64,000 bases of DNA from contig JALQPE010000469.1 in NCBI GenBank assembly GCA_030407315.1, positions 62,001 through 126,000 on the forward strand, written 5' to 3'. Source of the stretch: Asparagopsis taxiformis (lineage: Eukaryota > Rhodophyta > Florideophyceae > Bonnemaisoniales > Bonnemaisoniaceae). Below the pieces are notes generated by a model. It had not been told where the DNA came from. It saw only the letters and a program-made list of their open reading frames with translations, and made no database searches. The position numbers were made by a program, and so were the translations under genes. Below, piece by piece: positions 40,250-52,836 of the stretch; the stretch's first letter is position 1; every line of letters starts with the position of its first letter.

Positions 40250-41011
40250 ATGATAGAAAAAATTTTAGAAATTCATAATTTATATGTCAATGTAAATGAT
40301 AACCCAATACTACAAGGTGTTGACTTATCTGTGTGTACAGGTGAAATACATGCAATAATGGGTCCTAATGGATCTGGAAAAAGTACTCTAGCAAAAGTTA
40401 TTGCAGGACATCCCAATTATACAATAACTCAAGGTGATATTATATTCAATAATGAAGATATTACTTTTACAGAACCAGAAGAAAGATCACATAAAGGACT
40501 CTTTTTAGCTTTTCAATATCCTGTTGAAATTCCTGGAGTTAGTAATATTGACTTCTTACGTTTAGCATATAATGCAAAACAAAGAGCTATAAATCAAGAT
40601 GAATTAGATCCATTATCTTTTTTTGATTTAATTAATCAAAAAATACAATTTATTAATATGGATGAGAAATTTTTAACTAGAAATGTAAATGAAGGATTTT
40701 CAGGTGGAGAAAAAAAACGTAATGAAATCTTGCAAATGGCTTTATTAAATAATAGATTATCTATTTTGGATGAAATGGATTCAGGTTTGGATATTGATGC
40801 ACTAAAAAATATATCCAAAAGTATAAATCTTTTAAAAAATAGTAATAATGCTATTATTTTAATCACACATTATCAAAGATTATTAGAATACATCAAACCT
40901 GATTATGTTCACATTATGAAAGATGGTAAAATTATTCATACAGGTGACGCTAATTTAGCTAAAGAATTAGAAAAATATGGATATGATTTTATTGCACCCA
41001 TTCTAAAATAA
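40250..41011 (+). CDS. sufC: SufC, Fe-S assembly ATPase (Ycf16)
   Basis: ABC-type ATPase partner of SufB. The start is the ATG at 40250 (253 residues); a TTG inside sufB would also be in frame but would force an overlap. Walker A GPNGSGKS is at about residues 38-45, the signature [14 protein letters not shown] follows and Walker B is [12 protein letters not shown]. No membrane segments. Co-transcribed with sufB. Confidence 0.97.
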   Translation: MIEKILEIHNLYVNVNDNPILQGVDLSVCTGEIHAIMGPNGSGKSTLAKVIAGHPNYTITQGDIIFNNEDITFTEPEERSHKGLFLAFQYPVEIPGVSNIDFLRLAYNAKQRAINQDELDPLSFFDLINQKIQFINMDEKFLTRNVNEGFSGGEKKRNEILQMALLNNRLSILDEMDSGLDIDALKNISKSINLLKNSNNAIILITHYQRLLEYIKPDYVHIMKDGKIIHTGDANLAKELEKYGYDFIAPILK

Positions 41012-41022
41012 AAAACAAAAAC

Positions 41023-41052
41023 TAGGATAGTTAATCTTCATTAACTATCCTA
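41023..41052. terminator. Bidirectional hairpin between sufC and atpA
   Basis: A 13-bp perfect stem (41023-41035 with 41040-41052) with a CTTC tetraloop, between the convergent ends of sufC and the atp operon. It is a strong candidate terminator for both. Confidence 0.75.
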
Positions 41053-41092
41053 AACAAATTAATTATTTTAGATCTTTATCAATTATTTAATA

Positions 41093-42610
<1,518 letters not shown>

Positions 42611-42660
42611 TTATGATATAATACATTAATTATAATATTTATGCATATTTAAAATAATTT

Positions 42661-43215
42661 TTAAATAGCATTCAGATAACTAGCCATCTGATTTAATTTT
42701 CCTGATAAACTACAATCAATAACTTTCGACCCTATTTGAATTTTTAGCCCACCTATTATAGTAGAGTCTATATCAATAGCAAGTTGAATTTTATTACTAT
42801 CAGTAATCAATTTTAACTTCTCCATGAGTTGATCACTTTGCACTTCTGTCAAGGAGATAGGTGTTAAAATATGCACTACCGTAATAGAGTCTTGTTTATA
42901 AGAGAGTTCTAAATATTTTTCAATAATTAAATCTAGCAGTGCTATTCTACGACGATCAATAATCACTAATAAAAATTTTAAAACATTATCATTAACTTGA
43001 TTTGAGAAAATTTTTGTGATTACATTTTTCTTTGCTAATGCTGAAATAAGCGGATTCTCTAAAAAACTTTTTAAATCTTTTGACTCCGATAATGTATTAC
43101 AAATCACAGAAACATCTGAATTGGTTTGCTCTACTAAATTTAGCTCTTGCACAGATTCTAGTAAAGCTTCCGCATATGGTAATACTACTTTAGCCATAGG
43201 ACTCTGGCTGCTCAT
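42661..43215 (-). CDS. atpD: ATP synthase CF1 delta subunit
   Basis: Delta subunit, which joins the peripheral stalk to the alpha-beta head. The 184-residue protein has the family pattern PYAEALLESVQELNLVEQT, FLENPLISALAKKNVI, FLLVIIDRRRIALLDLIIEKYLEL, and the C-terminal strand IDIDSTIIGGLKIQIGSKVIDCSLSGKLNQM. Its ATG overlaps the atpF stop by 4 bp (ATGA), so translation is probably coupled. Confidence 0.96.
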   Translation of the reverse strand: MSSQSPMAKVVLPYAEALLESVQELNLVEQTNSDVSVICNTLSESKDLKSFLENPLISALAKKNVITKIFSNQVNDNVLKFLLVIIDRRRIALLDLIIEKYLELSYKQDSITVVHILTPISLTEVQSDQLMEKLKLITDSNKIQLAIDIDSTIIGGLKIQIGSKVIDCSLSGKLNQMASYLNAI

Positions 43216-43754
43216 ATCTTACCTCCTAACTGCATAATATTTCTATCCAAAATTTTTGTTTGTATATCTATATTAATTTCGCTTTGTAATTGTAACTTTA
43301 CACGCTTCAGTGCTAAGGAAGTAATTTGAGCTTGTATTTGTTTTTGGGCTTGTCTTTCAGCTGTTTCAATATTAACTTTACCAGTCGCAACTAGTCTTTC
43401 TATATCAATTTTTCCTTGTGCTAATATAGATTCACGCACTCTCTGAGATGTTATTGAAGCCTCTTGCTCTATTTCACTAATAATTATTTGAGTTTGAGAT
43501 AACTGTTTTTCTGATTCAAGTAATCTAGCATGTGCTTCTTTTAAACGTTCTTCTGATTCTTGGACTGCTAAAATAACTTTCTCTTGCCTAATTTTAAGCA
43601 TGGATCCTAAGAACTGTTTAAGCACATATATTAAACCAAGTAATAATAATGTAATATTAATAACATTTGCTTCTAAAAAATTAGTATTAAAACTTAAGCC
43701 TTTCTTATCATATTCAGTTATAATACTAAATATTTGTAATATATTATTCATCAT
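43212..43754 (-). CDS. atpF: ATP synthase CF0 subunit b
   Basis: Subunit I (b) of the peripheral stalk, 180 residues. One membrane helix is near residues 27-46 and a long charged coiled coil follows (KVILAVQESEERLKEAHARLLESEKQLSQTQ). It contains no intron, unlike plant atpF. Overlaps atpD by 4 bp. Confidence 0.95.
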   Translation of the reverse strand: MMNNILQIFSIITEYDKKGLSFNTNFLEANVINITLLLLGLIYVLKQFLGSMLKIRQEKVILAVQESEERLKEAHARLLESEKQLSQTQIIISEIEQEASITSQRVRESILAQGKIDIERLVATGKVNIETAERQAQKQIQAQITSLALKRVKLQLQSEINIDIQTKILDRNIMQLGGKI

Positions 43755-43790
43755 CTTCCTTCAGATCATTATTCAGTATTAGTTATAAAA

Positions 43791-44279
43791 TTAAATCAAC
43801 AATTCTTTATCTAATAATTTTAATTTAATTTGCTTACTTAAAGTCTCTATTTGTGATTCTAAAGCACTTAAAGCTTGCTCTTTTTGTACATTCAACTGAA
43901 TAGATGCCTCTACAACTAATTTATCTGTATTTCGCTGAGCTTCCTGAATTTTAATACTAACAAGATCCTGAGCTTCTTGTTGTGACTTTTTAATAATATC
44001 TTGGGCTTGTTTCCGCGATTCTGCTAATTCTTTCTCATATTTTTGAACCAACTCATCAGCTTTTAACAAGGATGCTGAGGCTGCAGTCAAAGTATTACGT
44101 ATATATTCATCCCTTTCATCTAAAATATCAGTAACAGGACGATAAAAAAGAAAGTTTAAAATAACAGTTAAAGCAATAAATTGCAATATCATTAAAGGTA
44201 AAGTAGCATTAAAATCAAATAGACCTCCCTCAACTTCTGTGTTTACTGCTTCTATAGCTAACAAAAGTGGTAAGTTCAT
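43791..44279 (-). CDS. atpG: ATP synthase CF0 subunit b' (subunit II)
   Basis: The second peripheral stalk subunit, present as a separate gene in cyanobacteria and red plastids. The 162-residue protein has one helix at about residues 25-46 ([23 protein letters not shown]), then a coiled coil to the C-terminus. Smaller than atpF and 36 bp upstream of it. Confidence 0.95.
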   Translation of the reverse strand: MNLPLLLAIEAVNTEVEGGLFDFNATLPLMILQFIALTVILNFLFYRPVTDILDERDEYIRNTLTAASASLLKADELVQKYEKELAESRKQAQDIIKKSQQEAQDLVSIKIQEAQRNTDKLVVEASIQLNVQKEQALSALESQIETLSKQIKLKLLDKELLI

Positions 44280-44339
44280 GATTATAAATTTTAGATTAAA
44301 AAATAACTTATATTAAGAAAAAATTCTAATTTAGATAAA

Positions 44340-44377
44340 GCGCTTAGTTCTTAATTAAAAATATAAAAACTAAGCGC
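44340..44377 (-). terminator. Hairpin inside the atp operon, after atpH
   Basis: A 10-bp perfect stem (44340-44349 with 44368-44377) with an 18-nt loop lies in the 109-bp gap between atpH and atpG. Placed after the c-ring gene, it may be a processing or attenuation signal that favours atpH messenger. Function inferred. Confidence 0.55.
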
Positions 44378-44388
44378 AAAAAATAGAA

Positions 44389-44688
<300 letters not shown>

Positions 44689-44735
44689 TTATCATATAGA
44701 TAATTAAATTAATTTAACTTCATGAATATACAGAT

Positions 44736-45482
44736 TTAATGCTCACCATGTCCTTCCATAGCTTCACCGATATAAGCAGCTGATAAAGTGGAAAAAATAA
44801 GTGCCTGAATAGAACTTGCAAACAATCCTAATATCATAACTGGCAATGGTATTAAAATAGGAACTAGAAGTGTAAAAACAGAAACAACCAATTCATCAGC
44901 TAATACATTACCAAATAACCTAAAACTTAAAGAAAGAGGTTTAGTAAAATCCTCTAAAATATTGATTGGTAATAAAACTGGTGTAGGTTCAATATACCTA
45001 GCAAAATATCCTAATCCATTTTTGCTCAAACCTGCATAAAAATAAGACAATGAAGTAAGCAAAGCTAAAGACACAGTTGTATTAATATCATTTGTAGGAG
45101 CTGCTAACTCTCCTTCTGGTAAATGAATTAGTTTCCAAGGCACTAAAGCACCTGCCCAATTACTTCCTAAAATAAACAAAAAAATTGTTGCAATATAAGG
45201 AACCCAGGGACGATATTCATGCTGACCTATCTGATTTTTTGCAATATCTTGTAAGAATTCAAGTATAAATTCCATAAAATTTTGAAAACTTTGTGGTATT
45301 CTCTCTAAATTTCTTGTACCAAGAAATGCAATTGTTAACAAAGTAATAATTACTAGCCAAGATACAATAAAAACTTGCCCATGAACACGATAATCACCTA
45401 TATGCCAATATAAATGCTTTCCGACTTCAACTGATGAAATAGATACAAATGAATAAAATTCTTCTATTCTACTTTGATACAT
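44736..45482 (-). CDS. atpI: ATP synthase CF0 subunit a
   Basis: Subunit IV (a), which holds the proton channel. The start is the ATG at 45480-45482, giving 248 residues; the frame extends 17 residues further but those are not typical. Helices are visible, including the [12 protein letters not shown] region with the conserved arginine in SLSFRLFGN. First gene of the ATP synthase block, 176 bp after tsf. Confidence 0.96.
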   Translation of the reverse strand: MYQSRIEEFYSFVSISSVEVGKHLYWHIGDYRVHGQVFIVSWLVIITLLTIAFLGTRNLERIPQSFQNFMEFILEFLQDIAKNQIGQHEYRPWVPYIATIFLFILGSNWAGALVPWKLIHLPEGELAAPTNDINTTVSLALLTSLSYFYAGLSKNGLGYFARYIEPTPVLLPINILEDFTKPLSLSFRLFGNVLADELVVSVFTLLVPILIPLPVMILGLFASSIQALIFSTLSAAYIGEAMEGHGEH

Positions 45483-45658
45483 AATAAATAATATTATAAT
45501 AAATGATAAAAAAATATTAAATAAATAACACAATATATATTACATCTAAAAAAGCTATCAACCTTAATTATATATGCATATAACTCTGATTTAGCTTTAT
45601 TATCAATAAAACGCATCTATTTTTGAAAGTAAAATACATGAATACATATCTAATACAT

Positions 45659-46318
45659 TTATTGTGAGATAATATTAGATACTTCTGTGGCAAAATTAGT
45701 GTTTTTTTTGTCTAAACCTTCACCTAAAATAAATTTCTGAAAACGCCTTACTTTAATATTTTCTCCAAGTAATGCTATGGATTGATTAATTAAATCTTCT
45801 ACTAAAATTGCTTGATCACGAATAAATGGTTGCGACATTAAAGAAAGTTCTTGCAATCTTTTCTGTATTCTACCAGCAACTATTTTATCTTTTATTTCTT
45901 GATTTTTATTAACTAAATCCTCTTTCTCAGCTTCAACACGTGTTTCATTATCAATCACATCTTGACTAATATCACTAGTAGAAACATATTCTACTAATGG
46001 ACAAGCAGCTATTTGCATAGCAATATTTTTAGCTAATTGTTGAAATTCCACACGTCTTGCTACAAAATCTGTTTCACAGTTCAATTCAACTAGTACACCT
46101 ATTCTTGATCCTGCGTGAATATAACTCTCAATAATACCTTCTGTAGCAATACGACCAGCCTTTTTATTCGCCGAAGCCAAACCTTTTTTTCTTAAACTTT
46201 CAATAGCAATATCAATATCACCACTTGAAGCTTGTAATGCTTTTTTACAGTCCATCATTCCAGCTCCTGTTCGATTACGTAATTCTTTTACACTTTGTGC
46301 AGTAATTTGTATAACCAT
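45659..46318 (-). CDS. tsf: Translation elongation factor Ts
   Basis: EF-Ts reloads EF-Tu with GTP. The 219-residue protein begins [28 protein letters not shown], the hallmark N-terminus with the TGAGMMDCK motif, followed by the core with [16 protein letters not shown]. Length is typical of plastid/cyanobacterial EF-Ts. Follows rps2 as in bacteria. Confidence 0.97.
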   Translation of the reverse strand: MVIQITAQSVKELRNRTGAGMMDCKKALQASSGDIDIAIESLRKKGLASANKKAGRIATEGIIESYIHAGSRIGVLVELNCETDFVARRVEFQQLAKNIAMQIAACPLVEYVSTSDISQDVIDNETRVEAEKEDLVNKNQEIKDKIVAGRIQKRLQELSLMSQPFIRDQAILVEDLINQSIALLGENIKVRRFQKFILGEGLDKKNTNFATEVSNIISQ

Positions 46319-46367
46319 TCTTATTAAATCCCTTTAATATAAAAATATAAAATATATTATCAATATC

Positions 46368-47054
46368 CTATGTATTATTCTGTCCTTCTAAAATAGCATC
46401 TGCTATTTTACTCACAATTAATTGAATAGATCTAATAGCATCATCATTAGCTGGAATTGGAATATCTATTATTTCTGGATTACAATTTGTATCTAATATG
46501 CAAATTGTAGGTATCCCTAATTTCATACACTCTTGAATTGCAGTTGTTTCTCTTTTTTGATCAATAACAACTACAATATCTGGCAGATTTTTCATATTCT
46601 TTATACCATTTAAATGCTTTCTTAACTTATCCAGCTCTTTACGTATTGTTGCGGCTTCTTTTTTAGGGAGTTGATCTATCAAACCTTCAGCTTCTTGATT
46701 TTCAAATTCTTTTAATCTATCAACCCTTGATTTTATTGTAACCCAATTTGTTAACATACCTCCTAACCATCTCTGATTTACATAATAAGAATTTGAACGT
46801 ATAGCCTCTTGAGCAATAATTCCTGATGCCTGCCTCTTTGTACCTAGAAATAAGAATTTTTTTCCTTCTGATGCTGAATTTTTCACAAAATCATATGCTT
46901 CTGTCAATAATTGAGCTGTCTGTACAAGATCAATTATATGTATTCCATTACGTTCTGTATAAATGTATGGAAACATTTTAGGATTCCAACGTCTAGCTTG
47001 GTGACCAAAATGAACTCCTGCCTCTAATAATTCTGCTAGCGATACAATTGCCAT
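46368..47054 (-). CDS. rps2: Ribosomal protein S2
   Basis: S2 of the small subunit. The 228-residue protein begins [27 protein letters not shown] and has the [10 protein letters not shown] and [50 protein letters not shown] blocks. It joins rpo genes to tsf and the atp genes, a cyanobacterial arrangement. Confidence 0.98.
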   Translation of the reverse strand: MAIVSLAELLEAGVHFGHQARRWNPKMFPYIYTERNGIHIIDLVQTAQLLTEAYDFVKNSASEGKKFLFLGTKRQASGIIAQEAIRSNSYYVNQRWLGGMLTNWVTIKSRVDRLKEFENQEAEGLIDQLPKKEAATIRKELDKLRKHLNGIKNMKNLPDIVVVIDQKRETTAIQECMKLGIPTICILDTNCNPEIIDIPIPANDDAIRSIQLIVSKIADAILEGQNNT

Positions 47055-47182
47055 AATTATGCTGTAATAAATTAACGGTAATACCTATAAACTTAATAAA
47101 AAATATCAACACCAAAAAACACTTAATAATATCTAATCATATCATAAGTAAAAATAAAATATATTAGTCTATGAAATTACAT

Positions 47183-50100
47183 CTAAATATTTAAATTCAT
47201 TGGATAGTTTCTTGCACTTCTATCATCTAGAATAATATCATCAAACTTTATTTTTGCTTTACTATTATTAGTTGTATTATCAATATCATTAACAGGTGAT
47301 ACAATACTATCTATATTTTTTAAGACCGGATTATTATAAGCATTAAAACCAGTACCAGCTGGTATTAAACGTCCAATTATCACATTTTCTTTTAATCCTC
47401 TTAACCAATCTAATTTACCAGAAATAGCTGCTTCTGTTAATACTTTTGTTGTTTCTTGAAAACTAGCGGCAGAAATAAAACTTTCTGTATTCAGTGAAGC
47501 TTTTGTTATACCAAGCAAGATAGGGTGATATAAGGCTTCATTCTTATTTAATAAAGCTAAAGATTTATTTACTGATTCTATTTTTTGTAATTCAATCATT
47601 TCTCCAGGCAAATACTCGGTATCACCACCATTTTCTATTTTTACTTTAGAAGTCATTTGTCTAACAATTACCTCAATATGTTTATCACCAATATCTACAC
47701 CTTGTGATTGATATACTAATTGAACTTCTTTCACTAACATTAATTGTGTATCTAATAAACTTAATCTTGTTGCATCATAAAGACTTAATCCCTGATCTAA
47801 ATAATGACGAAATTTAGATTCTAAAATTATATGAGGATTAAAAGAATTATCAGATTTTCTACGAGCTTCAAGAATTTCTTCAATTCGAGGTAAACCTTGT
47901 ACAATATCACCTGTTTTGGCTCTTTCAAAGACTAGGGTAGCTATATTTTCCCCTCGTTGAACTAAACTATTATGATATACATGTAAAGTCGACCCATTAG
48001 AAATTAAATATGGTCGACCTATTCTCATAATTACTTGATTATTTTTAATAGAAATAATTTGGCCTGAGTCTAACGTATTAGTATTAGTCATAATTTCATC
48101 ACCCACATAAACCCAATCATGAACTTTTACTTTAACTACTTGCCCTGCAACAACCTTAAAAATTCTTAAATCTGTATTATTAACAATTAAAACTCTACGA
48201 TTTGATAATTCTTTATTTTGTATACACTCAATTTTACCCTCATTTAATGATCGTATTTCTGTTTGTGCAATCACTGATTTTTCAGTAATATATTGATTAT
48301 TTTTGACTAAAATACGTGTATTAACAGATATATTATGATCATTACGCATACTAGAATCTCTTATCGCAAGAATATCATAAGTTATGAACTTTAAAACTTT
48401 TGTATATACGTTATCATTACTAATGGTCTCAAAATGGACAGTGCAATTTTGACTAAATGCATGTTCTTGTAAATTTAAAACAAGATATGTATTCAAAAGA
48501 TTTATACCTGTAACTGATTTGACTCTTTCTCCATCTCGATAATTAATTCTTCGAACTAACTGCAGATCTATCACATCTGTTGCAAAAGAATCTTCTGTAT
48601 ATCTACAATCTAAAATTTTACTCGGTATTGAATATACTATGACTGGCCTGATCAGAATAAAGCTATCCAAACTAGTTTGAATATATTCCCAATATACAAG
48701 TTTATCTGTCACAATACCATCTGCTATTTTCTCACCTGGTCTTAAAAAACCTCGATATTTACCCTCATGTTTTTTCATTTCATGACTATTAATTTGATAT
48801 ACTTTTCCAGGCTTAATAATAATTTCTCTAACAATCCCATCTTTTTGAAAAACTTCAAGAATACCTGAATTTTTTGCAAATACATTTTTGATTATTTCAG
48901 TACCTGCTTCAACAAAATCTCCATGTTTTATTAGCAATAAAGAAATATCTTTATTTATTTCATGAGTTTCTTCAGAAATCCATAATATATAACCAGGACC
49001 TAAAATATCATAGTAAGTTTTACTTAAATTGATCTTCTTCTTTGATACATCAAGATCTAAATACTTAATAATTCCACCTGTTTTAGTTTTATAAACATTA
49101 GAAATTAATTCAGCTATAATCTGACCATTAAAAAGCTTTTGCTTATCAGAAATTTTTAATAAAAATTTATCTTTATTATTTATTTCTAAAATATGATTAT
49201 TAGGATCATTATTATGATTCATCGATATATTCATTGCAGAGAAAGTCTTAGAAGCAGTAATTACTTGTATTTCTTGACTAAGACTCTTATCTTGATTCGG
49301 AGAAATATGTACATACCCATTATATTTACTTATCAATTGAGTGTGAGCTAATAAACTATTTTTTGAGACTTCCTCTTTTTCAACTACCATCAATTGAGCA
49401 TTATCAGGAATATTATAAACTTTACCAGATAAAACCCACATAATACCTTCACTATGTACACTACGAAAAATATTTTGCTTACTTTGTATTTCTTCTATCA
49501 TTAGATCTGCAAAATGTATACTGCCAGAAAAATCTGTCATAACTGGCTTTTGTGCTCTTTCTGTAATATTTCTAGTACTTAATGGACATTCTGCAATAAT
49601 ATCATCTTTTTTTACAAATGCATGGTTTTGTACTAATAATATCGTTCCTTTCGTCAAAGGAATAAAAGTTTCTACCCCATTTAAATCAATTTGCTTTAAT
49701 TTACAATCAGAATTAATTAAACAAGCATTATCTCCATGACGTGTTCTAGTATGTATTATTTCCATATCATCACTATACTCAATTCTAGCATCAAAAGCAC
49801 TAGTAATTGTCTGAGCTAACTCACCAGTAAATACACCTCCTGTATGAAAAGTTCTCATTGTTAATTGAGTACCTGGTTCACCTATCGATTGAGCAGCAAT
49901 AATTCCAACAGCTTCTCCTAAATCAACTATTTTTCCATGAGCTAGATTCCATCCATAACACAACTGGCAAACTGACCTAGTAGCATCACAAGTAATTGGT
50001 GACCTAACTAGGATTCTTACCAATCCAGATTCCACAATACTATCAGCTAAATATGGATCTATACACTGATCAGCATAAGCTAAAACAGCATGTGACATAG

Positions 50101-50872
50101 GATCTATAACATCTTCCGCCAATACTCTACCAAGTAATGCTTGTTTCAAAGTAACTAAAACTTTTTGATTATCCATCATCTCTTCAACTAAAATACCTTT
50201 GGATGTTTTGCAATTATGTTCACGAATAATAACATCTTGTGCAACATCTACTAATCTACGTGTTAAATAACCTGAATCTGCTGTTCGTAAAGCCGTATCA
50301 ACAAGGCCTTTTCTTGCACCATAAGATGAAATAAAATAATCAGTAATAGTTAACCCTTCCCTAAAATTACTAGATATTGGTAAATCAATTATCTGACCTT
50401 GTGGATCTGCCATTAATCCTCTCATTCCAACTAACTGCCTTACCTGTGAAATATTTCCTCTTGCACCTGAAAAAGCCATCATATAGATTGAATTTAATGG
50501 ATCTGTATTTTTAAAATATTTGATCACATCCTGTTTCAATGTTTCACTTGCATTATTCCATGTATCTATTACTTTTTGAAATCGTTCTACAGCTGTTATT
50601 TCTCCTCTTTTAAAACGTTGATCTGTTTCAGAAATAGAATCAATAGTTGCACTCAGCAATTTTTTTTTGCTTGGTGGAATTCTCAAATCTTCCAGACTTA
50701 ATGAAATACCTGCCTTAGTTGCATAATAAAATCCTAAATCTTTTAGTTTATCCACCATATTAGCTGCACGAGCTATACCATAGTTTCTAAAAGACCATAT
50801 AATAAGCTGTTTTAACTGTGACTTATCAATTACCTGATTAGAAAACTGCAATTCTTTTATTTTCCTTTTCAT
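47183..50872 (-). CDS. rpoC2: RNA polymerase beta'' subunit
   Basis: C-terminal half of the split beta' subunit of the plastid-encoded RNA polymerase. The 1229-residue protein has the zinc-binding site CDATRSVCQLCYGWNLAHG near residue 290, followed by GEAVGIIAAQSIGEPGTQLTMRTFHTGGVF and, toward the end, the ETKVLTEAAISGKLDWLRGLKENVIIGRLIPAGTGF block. The middle is long and variable, as usual in plastids. Confidence 0.98.
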   Translation of the reverse strand: MKRKIKELQFSNQVIDKSQLKQLIIWSFRNYGIARAANMVDKLKDLGFYYATKAGISLSLEDLRIPPSKKKLLSATIDSISETDQRFKRGEITAVERFQKVIDTWNNASETLKQDVIKYFKNTDPLNSIYMMAFSGARGNISQVRQLVGMRGLMADPQGQIIDLPISSNFREGLTITDYFISSYGARKGLVDTALRTADSGYLTRRLVDVAQDVIIREHNCKTSKGILVEEMMDNQKVLVTLKQALLGRVLAEDVIDPMSHAVLAYADQCIDPYLADSIVESGLVRILVRSPITCDATRSVCQLCYGWNLAHGKIVDLGEAVGIIAAQSIGEPGTQLTMRTFHTGGVFTGELAQTITSAFDARIEYSDDMEIIHTRTRHGDNACLINSDCKLKQIDLNGVETFIPLTKGTILLVQNHAFVKKDDIIAECPLSTRNITERAQKPVMTDFSGSIHFADLMIEEIQSKQNIFRSVHSEGIMWVLSGKVYNIPDNAQLMVVEKEEVSKNSLLAHTQLISKYNGYVHISPNQDKSLSQEIQVITASKTFSAMNISMNHNNDPNNHILEINNKDKFLLKISDKQKLFNGQIIAELISNVYKTKTGGIIKYLDLDVSKKKINLSKTYYDILGPGYILWISEETHEINKDISLLLIKHGDFVEAGTEIIKNVFAKNSGILEVFQKDGIVREIIIKPGKVYQINSHEMKKHEGKYRGFLRPGEKIADGIVTDKLVYWEYIQTSLDSFILIRPVIVYSIPSKILDCRYTEDSFATDVIDLQLVRRINYRDGERVKSVTGINLLNTYLVLNLQEHAFSQNCTVHFETISNDNVYTKVLKFITYDILAIRDSSMRNDHNISVNTRILVKNNQYITEKSVIAQTEIRSLNEGKIECIQNKELSNRRVLIVNNTDLRIFKVVAGQVVKVKVHDWVYVGDEIMTNTNTLDSGQIISIKNNQVIMRIGRPYLISNGSTLHVYHNSLVQRGENIATLVFERAKTGDIVQGLPRIEEILEARRKSDNSFNPHIILESKFRHYLDQGLSLYDATRLSLLDTQLMLVKEVQLVYQSQGVDIGDKHIEVIVRQMTSKVKIENGGDTEYLPGEMIELQKIESVNKSLALLNKNEALYHPILLGITKASLNTESFISAASFQETTKVLTEAAISGKLDWLRGLKENVIIGRLIPAGTGFNAYNNPVLKNIDSIVSPVNDIDNTTNNSKAKIKFDDIILDDRSARNYPMNLNI

Positions 50873-50896
50873 TATATGCTATCTCCATAAATAAAA

Positions 50897-52789
50897 TTAT
50901 GAATCTATTAAAGATTCCTGTATTACTTTATTAAATAAAATCCGACCAGGAGTAGTTCTAATATACTGTACTAAAATATTATGATTTGAATCCTCTTTAA
51001 CAATTCTATCTTGATAAGTCTTAGTTAAAAAACCATTTGCCATCATTTCTGACTTGATTAAAACATCGTGATTTGATTGATCTACAGACCCTTGAAATCT
51101 TACCCAAACAAATGCATGTAGCCCTATCCTCTTCTGCTCATAAGCAATCAATACATCTTCCAAATCTGTGAAATAATGGCCTTGACCTATCTGAGAGGCT
51201 GGATTATTAGCTGTTAAATAATAACAACCTAAAACCATGTCCTGACTTGGCATTAAAATTGGTTGTCCAGTTGCTGGAGATAAAAAATTATTTGGCGCAA
51301 GCATTAACAAACGTGCTTCTGATTGTGCTTCTAAGGATAAAGGAATATGGACAGCCATTTGATCACCATCAAAATCTGCATTAAATGCAGGGCATACAAG
51401 AGGATGTAATTTAATTGCTCTACCTTCAACTAAAATAGGTTCAAAAGCTTGTATACCTAATCTGTGTAAAGTAGGTGCTCTATTTAACAATACTGGATGC
51501 CCATGAATAACTTCTTCTAAAACATTCCAAACAATTGCTTCATTCTTCTGAATAATTTTTTTAGCTGCTTTAATATTATTAACTAAACCTTGCAAAATCA
51601 AACGATGAATAACAAATGGCTGAAATAACTCTAAAGCCATTTCACGAGGCAAACCACATTGATGTAATTTCAAACTAGGACCTACAACTATGACAGATCT
51701 ACCAGAATAATCAACTCGCTTCCCCAATAAATTTTGGCGAAATCTGCCTTGTTTACCTTCAATAATATCTGATAATGATTTTAAAGGTCTGTTATTAGCC
51801 CCAACAACAGTACGTCCTCGCCGTCCATTATCCATTAATGAATCCACTGCCTCTTGTAACATTCTTTTTTCATTACGAATAATGATTTCAGGAGCTAATA
51901 TTGCTTTTAACCTTGCAAGGCGATTATTTCTATTTATAATCCTACGATAAAATTCATTTAAATCTGCTGTTGCAAATCTACCACCATCTAATTGCACCAT
52001 AGGTCTTAAATCTGGAGGAATAACGGGAATAATAGAAAAAATCATCCAAGAGGGATCTGCACCTGTAGCAATGAAGTTTTCTAATAAACGCAACCTTTTC
52101 ATCTTTTTATTAAATTTAGGAGATGGATTTTTTAATACCTTAGGGGGTTTTAATGATTCTTCTCTTAATACTTCTACTGTTGTTTCTAGATCCAAATTCT
52201 TTAATAATGTATAAATGGCCTCAGCACCTATACTAACTTCAATACCAAATAAATTAGAAGATTCTGGATATAATTTATCTTCTAATGCTCGCCATTCATA
52301 ACCTTCTAATAATTGCATATAAGTTAATTTATTATAATCACCTGGATTGGTAACAACATAAGAATGAAAATAAACAATTTTTTCTACATCTTTAATAGTT
52401 AAGTCTAGCGCTAAAGCTATATAACTCGTACTTCCTTTGAGATACCAAACATGTGTTACTGGGGCTGCTAGCTCAATATAAGCCATTCTATGTCTTCTAA
52501 CTTTAGATTCTGTAACTTCAACCCCACACCTCTCACAAACAACACCCTTATATCTAAACCTTTTATATTTACCACAATGACATTCCCAATCCTTTACTGG
52601 GCCAAAAATCCGTTCACAAAATAAACCATCCATTTCAGGCTTCAAAGTCCTATAGTTAATTGTTTCAGGCTTTGTAACTTCACCAACTATCTGACCATTA
52701 GGTAATACTCTTTCTCCCCACTGTCTTATTTTTTCTGGAGATGCTAAACTAATTTTTACATAATCAAAATATCTTTCTAATTTAGTCAT
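50897..52789 (-). CDS. rpoC1: RNA polymerase beta' (gamma) subunit
   Basis: N-terminal half of beta'. The 630-residue protein has a zinc ribbon ([23 protein letters not shown]) and the catalytic [12 protein letters not shown] magnesium site near residue 471. No intron. Directly between rpoB (47 bp) and rpoC2 (24 bp), so one transcript is likely. Confidence 0.98.
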   Translation of the reverse strand: MTKLERYFDYVKISLASPEKIRQWGERVLPNGQIVGEVTKPETINYRTLKPEMDGLFCERIFGPVKDWECHCGKYKRFRYKGVVCERCGVEVTESKVRRHRMAYIELAAPVTHVWYLKGSTSYIALALDLTIKDVEKIVYFHSYVVTNPGDYNKLTYMQLLEGYEWRALEDKLYPESSNLFGIEVSIGAEAIYTLLKNLDLETTVEVLREESLKPPKVLKNPSPKFNKKMKRLRLLENFIATGADPSWMIFSIIPVIPPDLRPMVQLDGGRFATADLNEFYRRIINRNNRLARLKAILAPEIIIRNEKRMLQEAVDSLMDNGRRGRTVVGANNRPLKSLSDIIEGKQGRFRQNLLGKRVDYSGRSVIVVGPSLKLHQCGLPREMALELFQPFVIHRLILQGLVNNIKAAKKIIQKNEAIVWNVLEEVIHGHPVLLNRAPTLHRLGIQAFEPILVEGRAIKLHPLVCPAFNADFDGDQMAVHIPLSLEAQSEARLLMLAPNNFLSPATGQPILMPSQDMVLGCYYLTANNPASQIGQGHYFTDLEDVLIAYEQKRIGLHAFVWVRFQGSVDQSNHDVLIKSEMMANGFLTKTYQDRIVKEDSNHNILVQYIRTTPGRILFNKVIQESLIDS

Positions 52790-52836
52790 AAAAATTATAT
52801 ACCTATATAAAAACTATACAAAACAATATAATATTC

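Noticed and set aside
40636..40866. Antisense ORF inside sufC (similarly 26427-26612 in rbcL, 41869-42051 in atpA, 43016-43237 in atpD)
   Set aside because: All are shadows of conserved genes.
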